Below the pieces are notes generated by a model, which worked only from the letters and a program-made list of their open reading frames with translations, was not told the origin of the DNA and did not search any database. The position numbers and the translations under genes are program-made. Below, piece by piece: positions 19,404 to 28,802 of a stretch of 64,000 bases of DNA. This DNA is from Mariniflexile fucanivorans. GTDB taxonomy: Bacteria > Bacteroidota > Bacteroidia > Flavobacteriales > Flavobacteriaceae. The stretch spans positions 248,001-312,000 of the forward strand of contig NZ_SLUP01000004.1 in assembly GCF_004341235.1 (NCBI RefSeq), read 5' to 3'. Each line of letters opens with the position of its first letter. Position 1 is the stretch's first letter.

Positions 19404-22202
19404 ATGATTATAAAAATAAAAATGTTTTTAGTTGCTTTAGTAATGGTTATGTTAATGTGTCCAAGTGTATCGTTCGCACAAGAATTAGGACATCCAAGAA
19501 TCTATACCACCAATGCATCCAAAACCGAATTTTTAGAAAGTATTCAATCTACCGAATGGAAAAAAAGCTTGGTAGATAAGAAAATTATAAATCTGGAAAA
19601 ATATCTGGAGTATTGTGAAAAAGACCCAACTTGGTTGGTGTCCAGACTGCAAATGAATTGGAAAACTAAACACGATAAAGTGTTTTTAAAAGGTGGTAAT
19701 TTTTCTCATTCCGAAGGAAAAGCACCAGTTCCAACCGTTCGTTTTTCGGGAACACGCGATTGGGCATCCGATTATAAGCGTCCGAAACTTGAAGAGGTGG
19801 AACCTTATTTTGACGACCCAAGAGGCTTCTTTTTAGAAAATAAAGAAGGTGTGAAAGAATGGGTGCATTCATCAAAAATAGGTTTCACCATCGAAAAAAT
19901 CAATGAGCAAATTATAAGCTTAATAGAAGATGCTGCCTTTTTGTATTGGGTTACGGGCGATGAAAAATACGCCGCATTTGCAAAGCCTGTTTTTGAAACT
20001 TATATGGAAGGCATGTATTATCGAGATGCTCCTATAGATTTAGAAAATGGTACCCAACAACGGATTTCAGGATTGTCAACTTTTGAGGTGATTCATGAGG
20101 GTGTATTAGTCAGATTAGCGACTACTTACGATTTTTTATATGATTATTTCAAAAAAGAAAAAGTAAATATAGCCCACAGTGATGCGGTGTTTCAAAAATG
20201 GGGCGATCAAATTATTGTAAATGGAATTCCAGACAACAACTGGAATTTATTTCAAGCACGTTTTTTAACCTATGTAGCCTTGGTTTTAGATAACAACAAA
20301 GCCTATAAAAACGGAAAAGGGCGCGAATATTTTTTAGAATATACCTTTAATACTTCTACTGAAAGACAATTATCTATCGATGAATCTTTATTGGTTTACG
20401 ATCAGGAAACCGGTATGTGGCCGGAGTGTCCTACCTATTCTGTACACGTTATCGCCAGTCTGCTTGATATTTTTACATTGCTAGACCATTTTACTGATAA
20501 AAATGAGTTGTCTAACTATCCTATCATCGAAAAGGCAGCTTTGGCTTCGTTTCAATATTTATTTCCTAGTGGTTATATGGCAGGTTTTGGAGATTCTGGT
20601 CATAAACCGCTTCCTCCAGAAAATTTTGAATTGTTAATTTCAAATTATAGAAAATATAACAATACAGAGAAAGAAGCCATTATTTCGGGCTTGTTAAATA
20701 ATATGATTTCCAAAGGCGAATACAACAGAAAAGCAGATGGTTTATTCGAACTGTTTTTTTATGTAGACGATTTAAAAGTCACAAAGGATGCTCAAGATGG
20801 GTTGAGTAAATTAACCTCGCCAACCTTTTATGCATCGAATATTAGCATGTTCAATCAACGATTGGGCAAAGGAAACGATGCGATAATGGTTTCATTGGCA
20901 GGTTCTTACGGCAATCATTCCCATGTAAATGGTATTTCAATGGAATTGTTTGCAAACAACTATGTGTTAGGGCCTGACAGTGGTAAAGGTCCTAGTTATT
21001 GGCATACCGATCATCGAGATTATTATTCCAGATTTCCAGCGCATAATACGGTGGTTGTTGATGGAAAGTCCGATTATGGAGCCATGCGTGGTTACCACCC
21101 GTTTAGTTTAGATAATCATTTTCCAAAAACTGGAGATACGCCTAATTTCGATAAGCTAACGTTTTCAAAAGTGTCCTTTTTAGAACCAGAAACAAAAGCC
21201 AATCAACAGCGATTTACGGCTATAATTAAAGGTAAAAATTCAAAAGGATATATTGTAGATGTGTTCCGTTCAAAAAAACAAGAAGAAGGCAATCAACGGC
21301 ATGATTATTTTTATCATAATTTGGGTCAGTCGTTAGAGATTTTAGATACGACTGCGAAGCCCTTAAATTTAGCAGAAACTACCGACTTTGGAAGTAAACT
21401 AGGTGATTTAAAAGCCTATAACTATTTAACCAATAAAAAGAAAACAGAAACAGCTAAAGATGTACATGCACTTTTTAGGTTGAAGAGCAAAAATGAAGCA
21501 GACAATTTAATGAAGGTTTGGGTAAAAGGCAGTGAAAATCAAAGTATTTATAAGGCGTTGTCACCAAAATCGAATGCACTTTCTGATGGAAGCGCACCTG
21601 CTGAGGTTTTAGATAAAGGCATGGAAACTTTAATTGTAAAAAGAGACGCTTCTGCTTGGGAAAATCCGTTCGCCATGGTTTTTAATCCCTATGTTGAAGG
21701 AGAAGAAAATCCTGTTACTAACGTGATTTATTCATCACTTAAAGAAAATCCGAATACGCAAGTCATTGAGGTGTTGTTGAATGATAATAAAACAACGGAT
21801 AAGATAATTTTAAATACCAACGAAGAAGATATAATTAAAACAGATAACTTGTACCAACAAGGACTGGTGTCAATCACTCGAAAAGTAAAAGACAGTCAAG
21901 CCATTGAGTATTTATTTTTATCAGGAATATATAATTACCAACAAGATGGTTGGGGTATTGTGGCATCAGGCACGCCAGTTACAATTTCAATACAACGTTC
22001 AGAAAATACTTTTGTAATTGAAAACGATGGTCCCATAGTAATACGCGCTCCTTTTTTAGAAGGTAAAAAATCGGCAGAATTACAAGTTTATGAAAATGGC
22101 AAGTTAATTGCATCTAGAAAAGGGCAAATAAATAGGTCTAACCCAGAACAGTTAGAATTTAGATTAAGCAAAGCTTATAGTAAAGCTATAATTGTATATT
22201 AA
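19404..22202 (+). CDS. Large heparinase II/III-fold protein, paralogue C (putative uronate lyase)
   Basis: A 932-residue secreted protein with signal peptide ending VSFAQ. It keeps GNHSHVNG and SRFPAHNTVVVDG of the sandwich half, but the toroid motif is NWNLFQAR, with Phe where paralogues A and D have His. Architecture and length otherwise match. It probably cleaves uronic-acid-containing chains. Being directly behind paralogue B (8 bp) suggests tandem duplication followed by divergence. The C-terminal 100 residues are less alike between the copies and may set substrate choice. Confidence 0.83.
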   Translation: MIIKIKMFLVALVMVMLMCPSVSFAQELGHPRIYTTNASKTEFLESIQSTEWKKSLVDKKIINLEKYLEYCEKDPTWLVSRLQMNWKTKHDKVFLKGGNFSHSEGKAPVPTVRFSGTRDWASDYKRPKLEEVEPYFDDPRGFFLENKEGVKEWVHSSKIGFTIEKINEQIISLIEDAAFLYWVTGDEKYAAFAKPVFETYMEGMYYRDAPIDLENGTQQRISGLSTFEVIHEGVLVRLATTYDFLYDYFKKEKVNIAHSDAVFQKWGDQIIVNGIPDNNWNLFQARFLTYVALVLDNNKAYKNGKGREYFLEYTFNTSTERQLSIDESLLVYDQETGMWPECPTYSVHVIASLLDIFTLLDHFTDKNELSNYPIIEKAALASFQYLFPSGYMAGFGDSGHKPLPPENFELLISNYRKYNNTEKEAIISGLLNNMISKGEYNRKADGLFELFFYVDDLKVTKDAQDGLSKLTSPTFYASNISMFNQRLGKGNDAIMVSLAGSYGNHSHVNGISMELFANNYVLGPDSGKGPSYWHTDHRDYYSRFPAHNTVVVDGKSDYGAMRGYHPFSLDNHFPKTGDTPNFDKLTFSKVSFLEPETKANQQRFTAIIKGKNSKGYIVDVFRSKKQEEGNQRHDYFYHNLGQSLEILDTTAKPLNLAETTDFGSKLGDLKAYNYLTNKKKTETAKDVHALFRLKSKNEADNLMKVWVKGSENQSIYKALSPKSNALSDGSAPAEVLDKGMETLIVKRDASAWENPFAMVFNPYVEGEENPVTNVIYSSLKENPNTQVIEVLLNDNKTTDKIILNTNEEDIIKTDNLYQQGLVSITRKVKDSQAIEYLFLSGIYNYQQDGWGIVASGTPVTISIQRSENTFVIENDGPIVIRAPFLEGKKSAELQVYENGKLIASRKGQINRSNPEQLEFRLSKAYSKAIIVY

Positions 22203-22212
22203 ATAGAATCAA

Positions 22213-23088
22213 ATGATAAAACAGATATTCACAGCAATTGTTTTGTTGCTGATATTTACAAACGTAAATAGTCAAAATAAAACATTAACACCACCTTTAC
22301 CTCAAGAGTATATCTATAAAATAATTGGAGTGGATACTTTAAAATTGAGTGTTTATCAACCCGAAGGTGTAAAGAATAAATACCCTACCATTATCTTCTA
22401 TTTTGGAGGTGGGTGGAATGGGGGCAGCATTACACAGTTTGAAGATCAGGCAAAATATTTCACTTCTCGAGGTATGGTATCTGTTTTGGTGGATTACAGA
22501 GTGAAAAATAAACACAATACTTCACCATTTGAAGCGGTGAAAGATGCTAAATCTGCCATGAGATATGTAAAAACGCATGCTAAAGAATTTAAAATTGATA
22601 CTAATAAAATTGTTGCAGCAGGAGGTTCGGCAGGAGGTCATTTGGCAGCGGCAACTACGATGCTTTCAGGTTTAAATGAAGAAGGCGAGGATACTTCAAT
22701 CAGTACAAAAGCCAATGCGTTGGTACTTTTTAACCCAGTGGTTGATAATGGACCAGAGGGTTATGGCTATGATAGAATTGGTGACCGTTATTTAGAATTT
22801 TCACCGATGTATAATATTACAAAAGGCGCACCACCAACCATTTTCTTTTTAGGAGATAAAGATAAATTGATTCCGGTTTCAACAGCTAAAGCATTTAAAG
22901 CAAAAATGGAAGCTGTAGGAAGTAGATGTGAGGTGTTTATTTTTGAAAATCAAGAACATGGTTTTTTCAATAAAGGCAAGCAGAAGAACGATAAATGCTA
23001 CATAGAAACCGTGTATGAAGCCGATGTGTTTTTAGAGTCCTTAGGTTATTTAAAAGGTAAGCCAACAATTAAAAAAAATAAAGAATAA
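22213..23088 (+). CDS. Secreted alpha/beta-hydrolase esterase (BD-FAE/acetylxylan-esterase-like)
   Basis: A 291-residue hydrolase with a signal peptide, the oxyanion motif FGGGWNGG, nucleophile elbow AGGSAGGH (Ser139), an Asp in LGDKDKLIPV and a His in NQEHGFFN, giving a complete triad. Enzymes of this group deacylate sugars. Its stop codon overlaps the start of the following GH141-like gene by one base (TAATG), so translation is probably coupled and the two may act on the same acylated side chain. A relative with the same fold lies at 45591, again in the same cassette as a GH141-like gene. Confidence 0.87.
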   Translation: MIKQIFTAIVLLLIFTNVNSQNKTLTPPLPQEYIYKIIGVDTLKLSVYQPEGVKNKYPTIIFYFGGGWNGGSITQFEDQAKYFTSRGMVSVLVDYRVKNKHNTSPFEAVKDAKSAMRYVKTHAKEFKIDTNKIVAAGGSAGGHLAAATTMLSGLNEEGEDTSISTKANALVLFNPVVDNGPEGYGYDRIGDRYLEFSPMYNITKGAPPTIFFLGDKDKLIPVSTAKAFKAKMEAVGSRCEVFIFENQEHGFFNKGKQKNDKCYIETVYEADVFLESLGYLKGKPTIKKNKE

Positions 23089-25448
23089 TGAAGAGAGTAA
23101 GTATTTTATTAGTAGTCTTAACGGTGTTTTTTTCGTGCGTAGCACAATCAAATAGCATCGAAATTTATGTGTCACAAAATGCTGCTAAAAATTCAGATGG
23201 TAGCAAAGAAAAACCTTTTGCAAATTTAAAAGCAGCCATTGCTAAAGCGACTCAATTAAGAGCTAATAATGATAAGTTGAATATTGTAATTAATATGTTG
23301 CCGGGTGAATATCATTTGTCTGAAGCCATAACTATTCCTGCATCTTTAAGCGGATTGACCATAAAAGGAACGGATGCTTCTGAAGTAAGTATAAAAGGTT
23401 CTGTGGTTTTAAATCCTAAATGGAAAAAGTTTAATGAAACTATTTATGAGACATCGGTTCCTGAAAATTTAAACTTCGACCAACTGGTAATCAATGGAGT
23501 ACCACAAATTTTGGCGCGTTATCCAAATTATGACGAAAATGGTCATTATTGGCAAGGGTATGCGGCTGATGCTATTTCAAAAGAACGCATTGCTAAATGG
23601 AAACATCCAAAGGGTGCATTTTTTCATGCATTGCACAAAGGTAGGTGGGGCGGTTACCATTTTCAAATTACAGGAATAAACGAAGATGGAACAGCCATTT
23701 TAGAGGGCGGACATCAGAATAATAGGCCATCTACACCTCATGAAGAATACCGTATGGTAGAAAATGTTTTTGAAGAATTGGATAGCCCGGGAGAATGGTT
23801 TTTAGACAAAGAAAACAGCAAATTATATTATTGGCCAACAGAAAATGTTCAACTAAACAATGCCAAAATCGAAGTATCTGTACTTAAAGATTTAATTCAA
23901 GTTGTTGGAACTTTAGAAAATCCTGTGAAAAACGTCACCATTAGCAACATCACTTTTGAACAGACACAGCGCACGTTTATGGACAAATTTGAGCCTTTGT
24001 TACGAAGCGATTGGAACATTTACAGAGGAGCTGTGGTGTTTTTTGAAGGTACTGAAAACTGTAAAGTTGAAAACAGCATTTTTGTTCATTTAGGTGGTAA
24101 TGTGATTATGGCGAGCAAATACAATAAAGGCTTGGAAATTACAGGAAACCATATTCATGATAACGGAGCTAGTGCGGTTTCTTTTGTAGGTGATCCATCG
24201 GCGGTACGTTCACCATCTTTTAATTATAGTCAGTTTGTACCATTTTCAGAAATGGATACCCTTTCAGGACCTAAAAACGAGTTATATCCGCGCGCATGTT
24301 TGGTAAAAGATAATTTAATTCACCGTATTGGTAGAACAGAAAAACAAACCGCAGGAGTTCAAATTTCTATGGCTATGGACATTACCGTAAGTCATAACAG
24401 CATTTACGATGTGCCAAGAGCAGGAATTAATATTGGTGATGGTACGTGGGGTGGTCATATTTTAGAATTTAACGATGTGTTTAATACGGTGTTAGAAACG
24501 AGTGATCATGGATCATTTAACTCATGGGGTCGTGATCGTTTTTGGCTTCCAAAACGAGACGTAATGAATAAATTAACCACGGAGATTCCAGATATGTACA
24601 AGTGGGATGCCGTAAAAACAACAATCATTAGAAACAACCGTTTTCGCTGCGATCATGGTTGGGATGTCGATTTAGATGATGGTTCTTCAAACTATCACAT
24701 TTACAATAATTTAATGTTGAATAGCGGTTTAAAATTTCGCGAAGGCTTTAAACGCGTTGCAGAAAACAATATCATGGTGAACAACTCTTTGCATCCACAT
24801 GTTTGGTTTGCAAATAGTGAAGATGTTTTCAAACATAATATTGTGGGCGATACGTATCAAGATGTTGGTTTATTAGGTTGGGGTAAAGAGTTGGATTATA
24901 ACTTGTTTCCAAATGAAGTAGCTATGATGAAATCTCAAATTTACGATAGAGATAAACACAGTCAATATGGCGATCCTATGTTTAAAGATCCTTCAAATTT
25001 AGATTTTTCTGTTGCTGAAAATTCTCCAGCATTAAAAATCGGATTTAAAAATTTCCCGATGGATCAATTTGGTGTGCAAAAATCTGAATTAAAAAAGATT
25101 GCCAAAACACCAGAAGTTCCCGTAATAAAAGATGCTTCAGAAAAACAAAGCAGTCCGGAAGTTGCATGGTTACGTAATAACATAAAAAGCGTAGATTCAG
25201 AGCAAGAACAATCGGCTTATGGATTAAATTCCGCCGAAGGCGTCATCATATTACGTACATGGGCTCCAAGCCCTGCTGTACAAAATAACGGCATCAAAAA
25301 AGGTGATGTTATTCTTCAAGCGGATGGAAAAAAAGTGAAAAATGTTCAGGATTTTTTCAAAATAAATGTTGAAAATAAAACGGATAAACTGGATTTAGTT
25401 ATCATGCGAAATCAATCAGAACAAAAAATTACAATCAATACAAAATAA
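23088..25448 (+). CDS. GH141-like right-handed beta-helix enzyme with C-terminal PDZ domain
   Basis: A 786-residue secreted protein. The N-terminal part (IEIYVSQNAAKNSDGSKEKPF) and repeated beta-helix turns (around residues 260-560, with NCKVENSIFVHLGGN, VSHNSIYDVPRAGI and FNSWGRDRFW) match the GH141 type. GH141 contains alpha-L-fucosidase and xylanase activities. From about residue 705 the sequence is a PDZ domain (NNGIKKGDVILQADGKKV). PDZ domains are unusual on a glycoside hydrolase and may anchor it to a partner's C-terminus. The gene overlaps the esterase stop by one base. A second protein of this design is encoded at 42616. Confidence 0.82.
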   Translation: MKRVSILLVVLTVFFSCVAQSNSIEIYVSQNAAKNSDGSKEKPFANLKAAIAKATQLRANNDKLNIVINMLPGEYHLSEAITIPASLSGLTIKGTDASEVSIKGSVVLNPKWKKFNETIYETSVPENLNFDQLVINGVPQILARYPNYDENGHYWQGYAADAISKERIAKWKHPKGAFFHALHKGRWGGYHFQITGINEDGTAILEGGHQNNRPSTPHEEYRMVENVFEELDSPGEWFLDKENSKLYYWPTENVQLNNAKIEVSVLKDLIQVVGTLENPVKNVTISNITFEQTQRTFMDKFEPLLRSDWNIYRGAVVFFEGTENCKVENSIFVHLGGNVIMASKYNKGLEITGNHIHDNGASAVSFVGDPSAVRSPSFNYSQFVPFSEMDTLSGPKNELYPRACLVKDNLIHRIGRTEKQTAGVQISMAMDITVSHNSIYDVPRAGINIGDGTWGGHILEFNDVFNTVLETSDHGSFNSWGRDRFWLPKRDVMNKLTTEIPDMYKWDAVKTTIIRNNRFRCDHGWDVDLDDGSSNYHIYNNLMLNSGLKFREGFKRVAENNIMVNNSLHPHVWFANSEDVFKHNIVGDTYQDVGLLGWGKELDYNLFPNEVAMMKSQIYDRDKHSQYGDPMFKDPSNLDFSVAENSPALKIGFKNFPMDQFGVQKSELKKIAKTPEVPVIKDASEKQSSPEVAWLRNNIKSVDSEQEQSAYGLNSAEGVIILRTWAPSPAVQNNGIKKGDVILQADGKKVKNVQDFFKINVENKTDKLDLVIMRNQSEQKITINTK

Positions 25449-25463
25449 AAATTAAAAAAAATC

Positions 25464-27002
25464 ATGCATTACAAAAAGACCTTTTTAATATTTTGTGTTA
25501 TCTCAATATGGAGTCAACTTTGCTTTGCACAAGTAAATCAAGAACTTCCTAATATTGTGTTGATTAATGCTGATGATTTGGGTTATGGCGATTTGGGATG
25601 CTATGGCGCAACAAAATTAGCAACACCAAATATCGATAAATTAGCAAAAGAAGGGAGAATGTTTACAGATGCACATTCAGCCTCTTCTGTTTGCACCCCA
25701 TCACGATATGCCTTACTTACAGGAGAATATCCTATTAGAAAAGGAGGTTTAGACAGTCCTATTTTTCTTAAAGACAAACTAGTGATAGATACCAAAAAGG
25801 AAACAATGGCTTCATTACTAAAAAAAGCAGGTTATTCAACAGCATGTATTGGAAAATGGCATCTTGGTTTTGGAACAACAAAGCCAGTAGATTGGAATAA
25901 ACCACTAGCTCCTGGTCCTAATGAGCTTGGTTTTGATTATTACTACGGTGTTCCTGTGGTGAATAGTCATCCTCCATTTGTATATGTTGAAAATCACAAT
26001 GTAGTTGGACTTACAGAAGATGACCCTTTTGTTTACGGAAAAAAAGCCAAAACAAAAGAAATTTTTGAAAAAATGAATTTAGATGACATTGGAGGAGCAG
26101 ATAAGGCGCATGCATTATATGTTGATGAACAAGTTGGTACTCATTTAAAAGAGAAAGCCCTCGGTTGGATGAAAGAGCAAAAAGACAAACCTTTCTTTCT
26201 GTATTTTGCTACAACAAACATCCACCATCCATTTACACCAGCACCACAATTTATAGGAACGAGTCAAAGTGGGTTATACGGAGACTTTGTTCATGAGTTA
26301 GATTGGATTGTTGGTGAGGTTATGAACACCTTGAAAGAAATGGGAGTAGCTGAAAATACTTTGGTAATATTTACAAGTGATAATGGTGGGATGTTTAATG
26401 CCACCGGACAAAAGGCTTGGAAACAAGGTCATAAAATGAATGGTGAATTGTTGGGATTTAAGTTTGATGCTTGGGAAGGGGGTAATCGTATTCCTTTTAT
26501 CACTCATTGGCCTAATAAAATAAAAGCTGGAGAGGTATCTAATCAGCTAATTTGTAACGTGGATATGCTTGCCACTATCGCGGAACTTACTGGACAAGAA
26601 TTGGAAAAAGGGCAAGGACAGGATAGTAAAAATATGTTGGCAGCAATTACAGGACAAACGAATAAGCAAATAAGAAACGAAGTGCTTTTAGCACCTAAAA
26701 ATAGTTCTCATCTTGCCATTCGTAAAGGAAACTGGTTGTATATAGGAGCTAAAGGAGGAGGAGGATTTAATTCGGCGAAAGAAGGTTCACATGGTTTTGG
26801 AGGCCCTGCGGCCATATCTTTTGCAGGAGAAATTAATAGCGATATTGAAAATGGCAAAATGAAAAAAGATGCGCCACCAGCACAACTTTATAATCTTGAA
26901 GAAGATATCTCGCAGACTACAAATCTTTATTTGCAATACCCTGATGTCGTTAAAGATATGCAAATCAGTCTAGATAAATATAAAGAAGGAAGTAAAGAAT
27001 AA
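25464..27002 (+). CDS. Family S1 sulfatase (arylsulfatase A-like)
   Basis: A 512-residue sulfatase with metal-site ADDLGYGDLGCYG, formylglycine motif CTPSRYALLTGEYP (Cys77), GKWHLG and TSDNGG. The signal peptide ends LCFAQ and lacks a clear lipobox, so it is probably periplasmic or secreted. A glycine-rich insertion near residue 430 is specific to it. It lies 15 bp after the GH141-PDZ gene. It is the third sulfatase of this cassette and differs in flanking sequence from the other two, so it likely has a different target. Confidence 0.93.
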   Translation: MHYKKTFLIFCVISIWSQLCFAQVNQELPNIVLINADDLGYGDLGCYGATKLATPNIDKLAKEGRMFTDAHSASSVCTPSRYALLTGEYPIRKGGLDSPIFLKDKLVIDTKKETMASLLKKAGYSTACIGKWHLGFGTTKPVDWNKPLAPGPNELGFDYYYGVPVVNSHPPFVYVENHNVVGLTEDDPFVYGKKAKTKEIFEKMNLDDIGGADKAHALYVDEQVGTHLKEKALGWMKEQKDKPFFLYFATTNIHHPFTPAPQFIGTSQSGLYGDFVHELDWIVGEVMNTLKEMGVAENTLVIFTSDNGGMFNATGQKAWKQGHKMNGELLGFKFDAWEGGNRIPFITHWPNKIKAGEVSNQLICNVDMLATIAELTGQELEKGQGQDSKNMLAAITGQTNKQIRNEVLLAPKNSSHLAIRKGNWLYIGAKGGGGFNSAKEGSHGFGGPAAISFAGEINSDIENGKMKKDAPPAQLYNLEEDISQTTNLYLQYPDVVKDMQISLDKYKEGSKE

Positions 27003-27087
27003 ATAATCAAAATCATAGCACTAAAAATATTGTCTATATCACAATCAACATAAAATAAAAATAGAATTAACAATAAAAAAGAATAAA

Positions 27088-28455
27088 ATGAAAATATTAA
27101 GGCGGTTAAGTATACTTGCATTAATTGCAATTTTAAGTGTGAACACAAGTTTTGCACAATCAAAAAATGTAAAAAAATTATCAGATGACGAACGTATGGC
27201 GTGGTGGCGCGATGCCAAATTTGGTATGTTTATTCACTGGGGAGCATACTCAATAATTGGTGGAGAACGCGGTACAAAAATTGCTGGAGGTGGTGCCGAA
27301 TGGGCCATGGATAAATTGGACTATACTATTGAGGATTACGAGAAATTTCCAAAAATGTTCAACCCACAATTGTTTGATGCAGATGCTTGGGTAACCATGG
27401 CAAAAAATGCTGGGATGAAGTACATTGTAATTACCTCTAAACACCATGAAGGTTTTGGTTTGTGGGATTCTAAAGTGTCAAAATATGATGTGATGGATAC
27501 CTCACCATTCAAAAGAGATATTATAAAAGAATTATCTGATGCTTGTAAAAAACAAGGCATTGTGTTTTGTTTTTACTACTCTATTGTAGATTGGCATCAT
27601 CCACAAGCACAAGGAAATTTATATCCAAATTACAACATTTCACAACATGACGATCCATCAGTTGTTAATCCAGAATTTCCAAAATATTATGAAAACTATA
27701 TGAAACCTCAAGTAGGTGAATTATTGAAAAATTACGGAGATGTAGGCGTGGTTTGGTTTGATGGCGATTGGATTTCAGATTATACGACTGAAATGGGTAA
27801 AGACCTTTATAAATTCATTCGTGATATTCAACCAAACACCATTGTAAATAATAGAGTGGATAAAGGTAGAACGGGAATGGACGGTATGAACAATCATCCA
27901 GGGGAGTTTGCTGGAGATTTTGGAACACCCGAACAAGAAATTCCAGATACTGGTATCGATTCTGATTGGGAAGCATGTATGACCATGAACGGCACTTGGG
28001 GATATAAGCCAGACGATAATAACTGGAAAAGCAGTCAAGATTTAATTGAGAAGTTAGTCGATATTGTATCGAAAGGTGGTAACTTTTTATTAAATATTGG
28101 TCCTGATGGTTATGGAAGATTTCCTTCACAAAGCATTCGTCGTTTAAATGCGATGGGGCAGTGGACTAAGAAAAACGGAGAGGCTATTTATGGCGCTTCT
28201 GCAAGTCCTTATGAAAAACCTAAATGGGGACGTTACACTAAAAAAGATGGTGTATTATATGCACATGTTTTCGAATGGCCAAAAGACGGCTTGTTAAAGC
28301 TTAATAAGGATATTAAGTTTAAAAAAGTAACTTTATTAACGAATCCAGGTGTTGAATTAAAAGCTTTGGGAACATCTGGTGAAGTATTAGTTGAAGTACC
28401 TATGTTAGCACCAGACAATCCTGTTACTGTAGTGAAAATAGAGTTAGCGAAATAG
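27088..28455 (+). CDS. GH29 alpha-L-fucosidase (two-domain)
   Basis: A 455-residue GH29 enzyme with signal peptide ending SFAQ, then KKLSDDERMAWWRD, FGMFIHWGAYS, KHHEGFGLWDS and the predicted nucleophile Asp225 in VVWFDGDW. After the barrel the C-terminal sandwich begins at GEAIYGASASPYEKPKWG (about residue 367). It lacks the additional domain of the GH29 at 1994. It is the last gene of cassette 1, 85 bp after the sulfatase and followed by a terminator. The next gene (28803) carries what appears to be this same N-terminus and C-terminal domain with the barrel removed. Confidence 0.93.
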   Translation: MKILRRLSILALIAILSVNTSFAQSKNVKKLSDDERMAWWRDAKFGMFIHWGAYSIIGGERGTKIAGGGAEWAMDKLDYTIEDYEKFPKMFNPQLFDADAWVTMAKNAGMKYIVITSKHHEGFGLWDSKVSKYDVMDTSPFKRDIIKELSDACKKQGIVFCFYYSIVDWHHPQAQGNLYPNYNISQHDDPSVVNPEFPKYYENYMKPQVGELLKNYGDVGVVWFDGDWISDYTTEMGKDLYKFIRDIQPNTIVNNRVDKGRTGMDGMNNHPGEFAGDFGTPEQEIPDTGIDSDWEACMTMNGTWGYKPDDNNWKSSQDLIEKLVDIVSKGGNFLLNIGPDGYGRFPSQSIRRLNAMGQWTKKNGEAIYGASASPYEKPKWGRYTKKDGVLYAHVFEWPKDGLLKLNKDIKFKKVTLLTNPGVELKALGTSGEVLVEVPMLAPDNPVTVVKIELAK

Positions 28456-28480
28456 AAATTAAAGTAAATTACTTAGGAAA

Positions 28481-28527
28481 AATAACATTGTAGTGGCTTT
28501 AAACGCTATCTGCGATGTTATTTTTTT
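28481..28527 (+). terminator. Rho-independent terminator after the GH29 gene
   Basis: Left arm AATAACATTGTAG (28481-28493) pairs with CTGCGATGTTATT (28510-28522) with two G-U pairs, followed by Ts to 28527. It closes the long cassette that began at 1994. Confidence 0.75.
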
Positions 28528-28620
28528 AGTATTTTGAAAATCATCTTTTAATCGAGATTAGTTAAAAAAGAAAATTCACCCCGTTGGATTTAATAATACA
28601 AAATAGCCAAATTTGTACTA

Positions 28621-28700
28621 ATTGGCACATTGAACTCGTCGAAATGTTTTTTTTATAAAGTATTCGACATCCCGATAGCTATCGGGACAGACTGACATTT
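28621..28700. repeat. Degenerate flavobacterial intergenic repeat with perfect 18-bp palindrome
   Basis: TCCCGATAGCTATCGGGA (28670-28687) is a perfect palindrome. It sits beside CACATTGAACTCGTCGAAATG (from about 28627) and a weak inverse echo (ATTCGACA at 28663, TGACAT at 28692). Elements of this CATTGA...TCGAAATG and CCCGATAGCTATCGGG kind are widely dispersed in Flavobacteriia. The remaining bases of the 347-base gap 28456-28802 hold the terminator at 28481 and no gene that I can see. Confidence 0.6.
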
Positions 28701-28802
28701 AGTTTTTAATTGACTTATGAGTTTTAAATAAAAATGGATTTTCATAAATTACACCCAGCGGATAAAACGCAATACTAGTTGAAAGATTTTAAATCATAGA
28801 AA

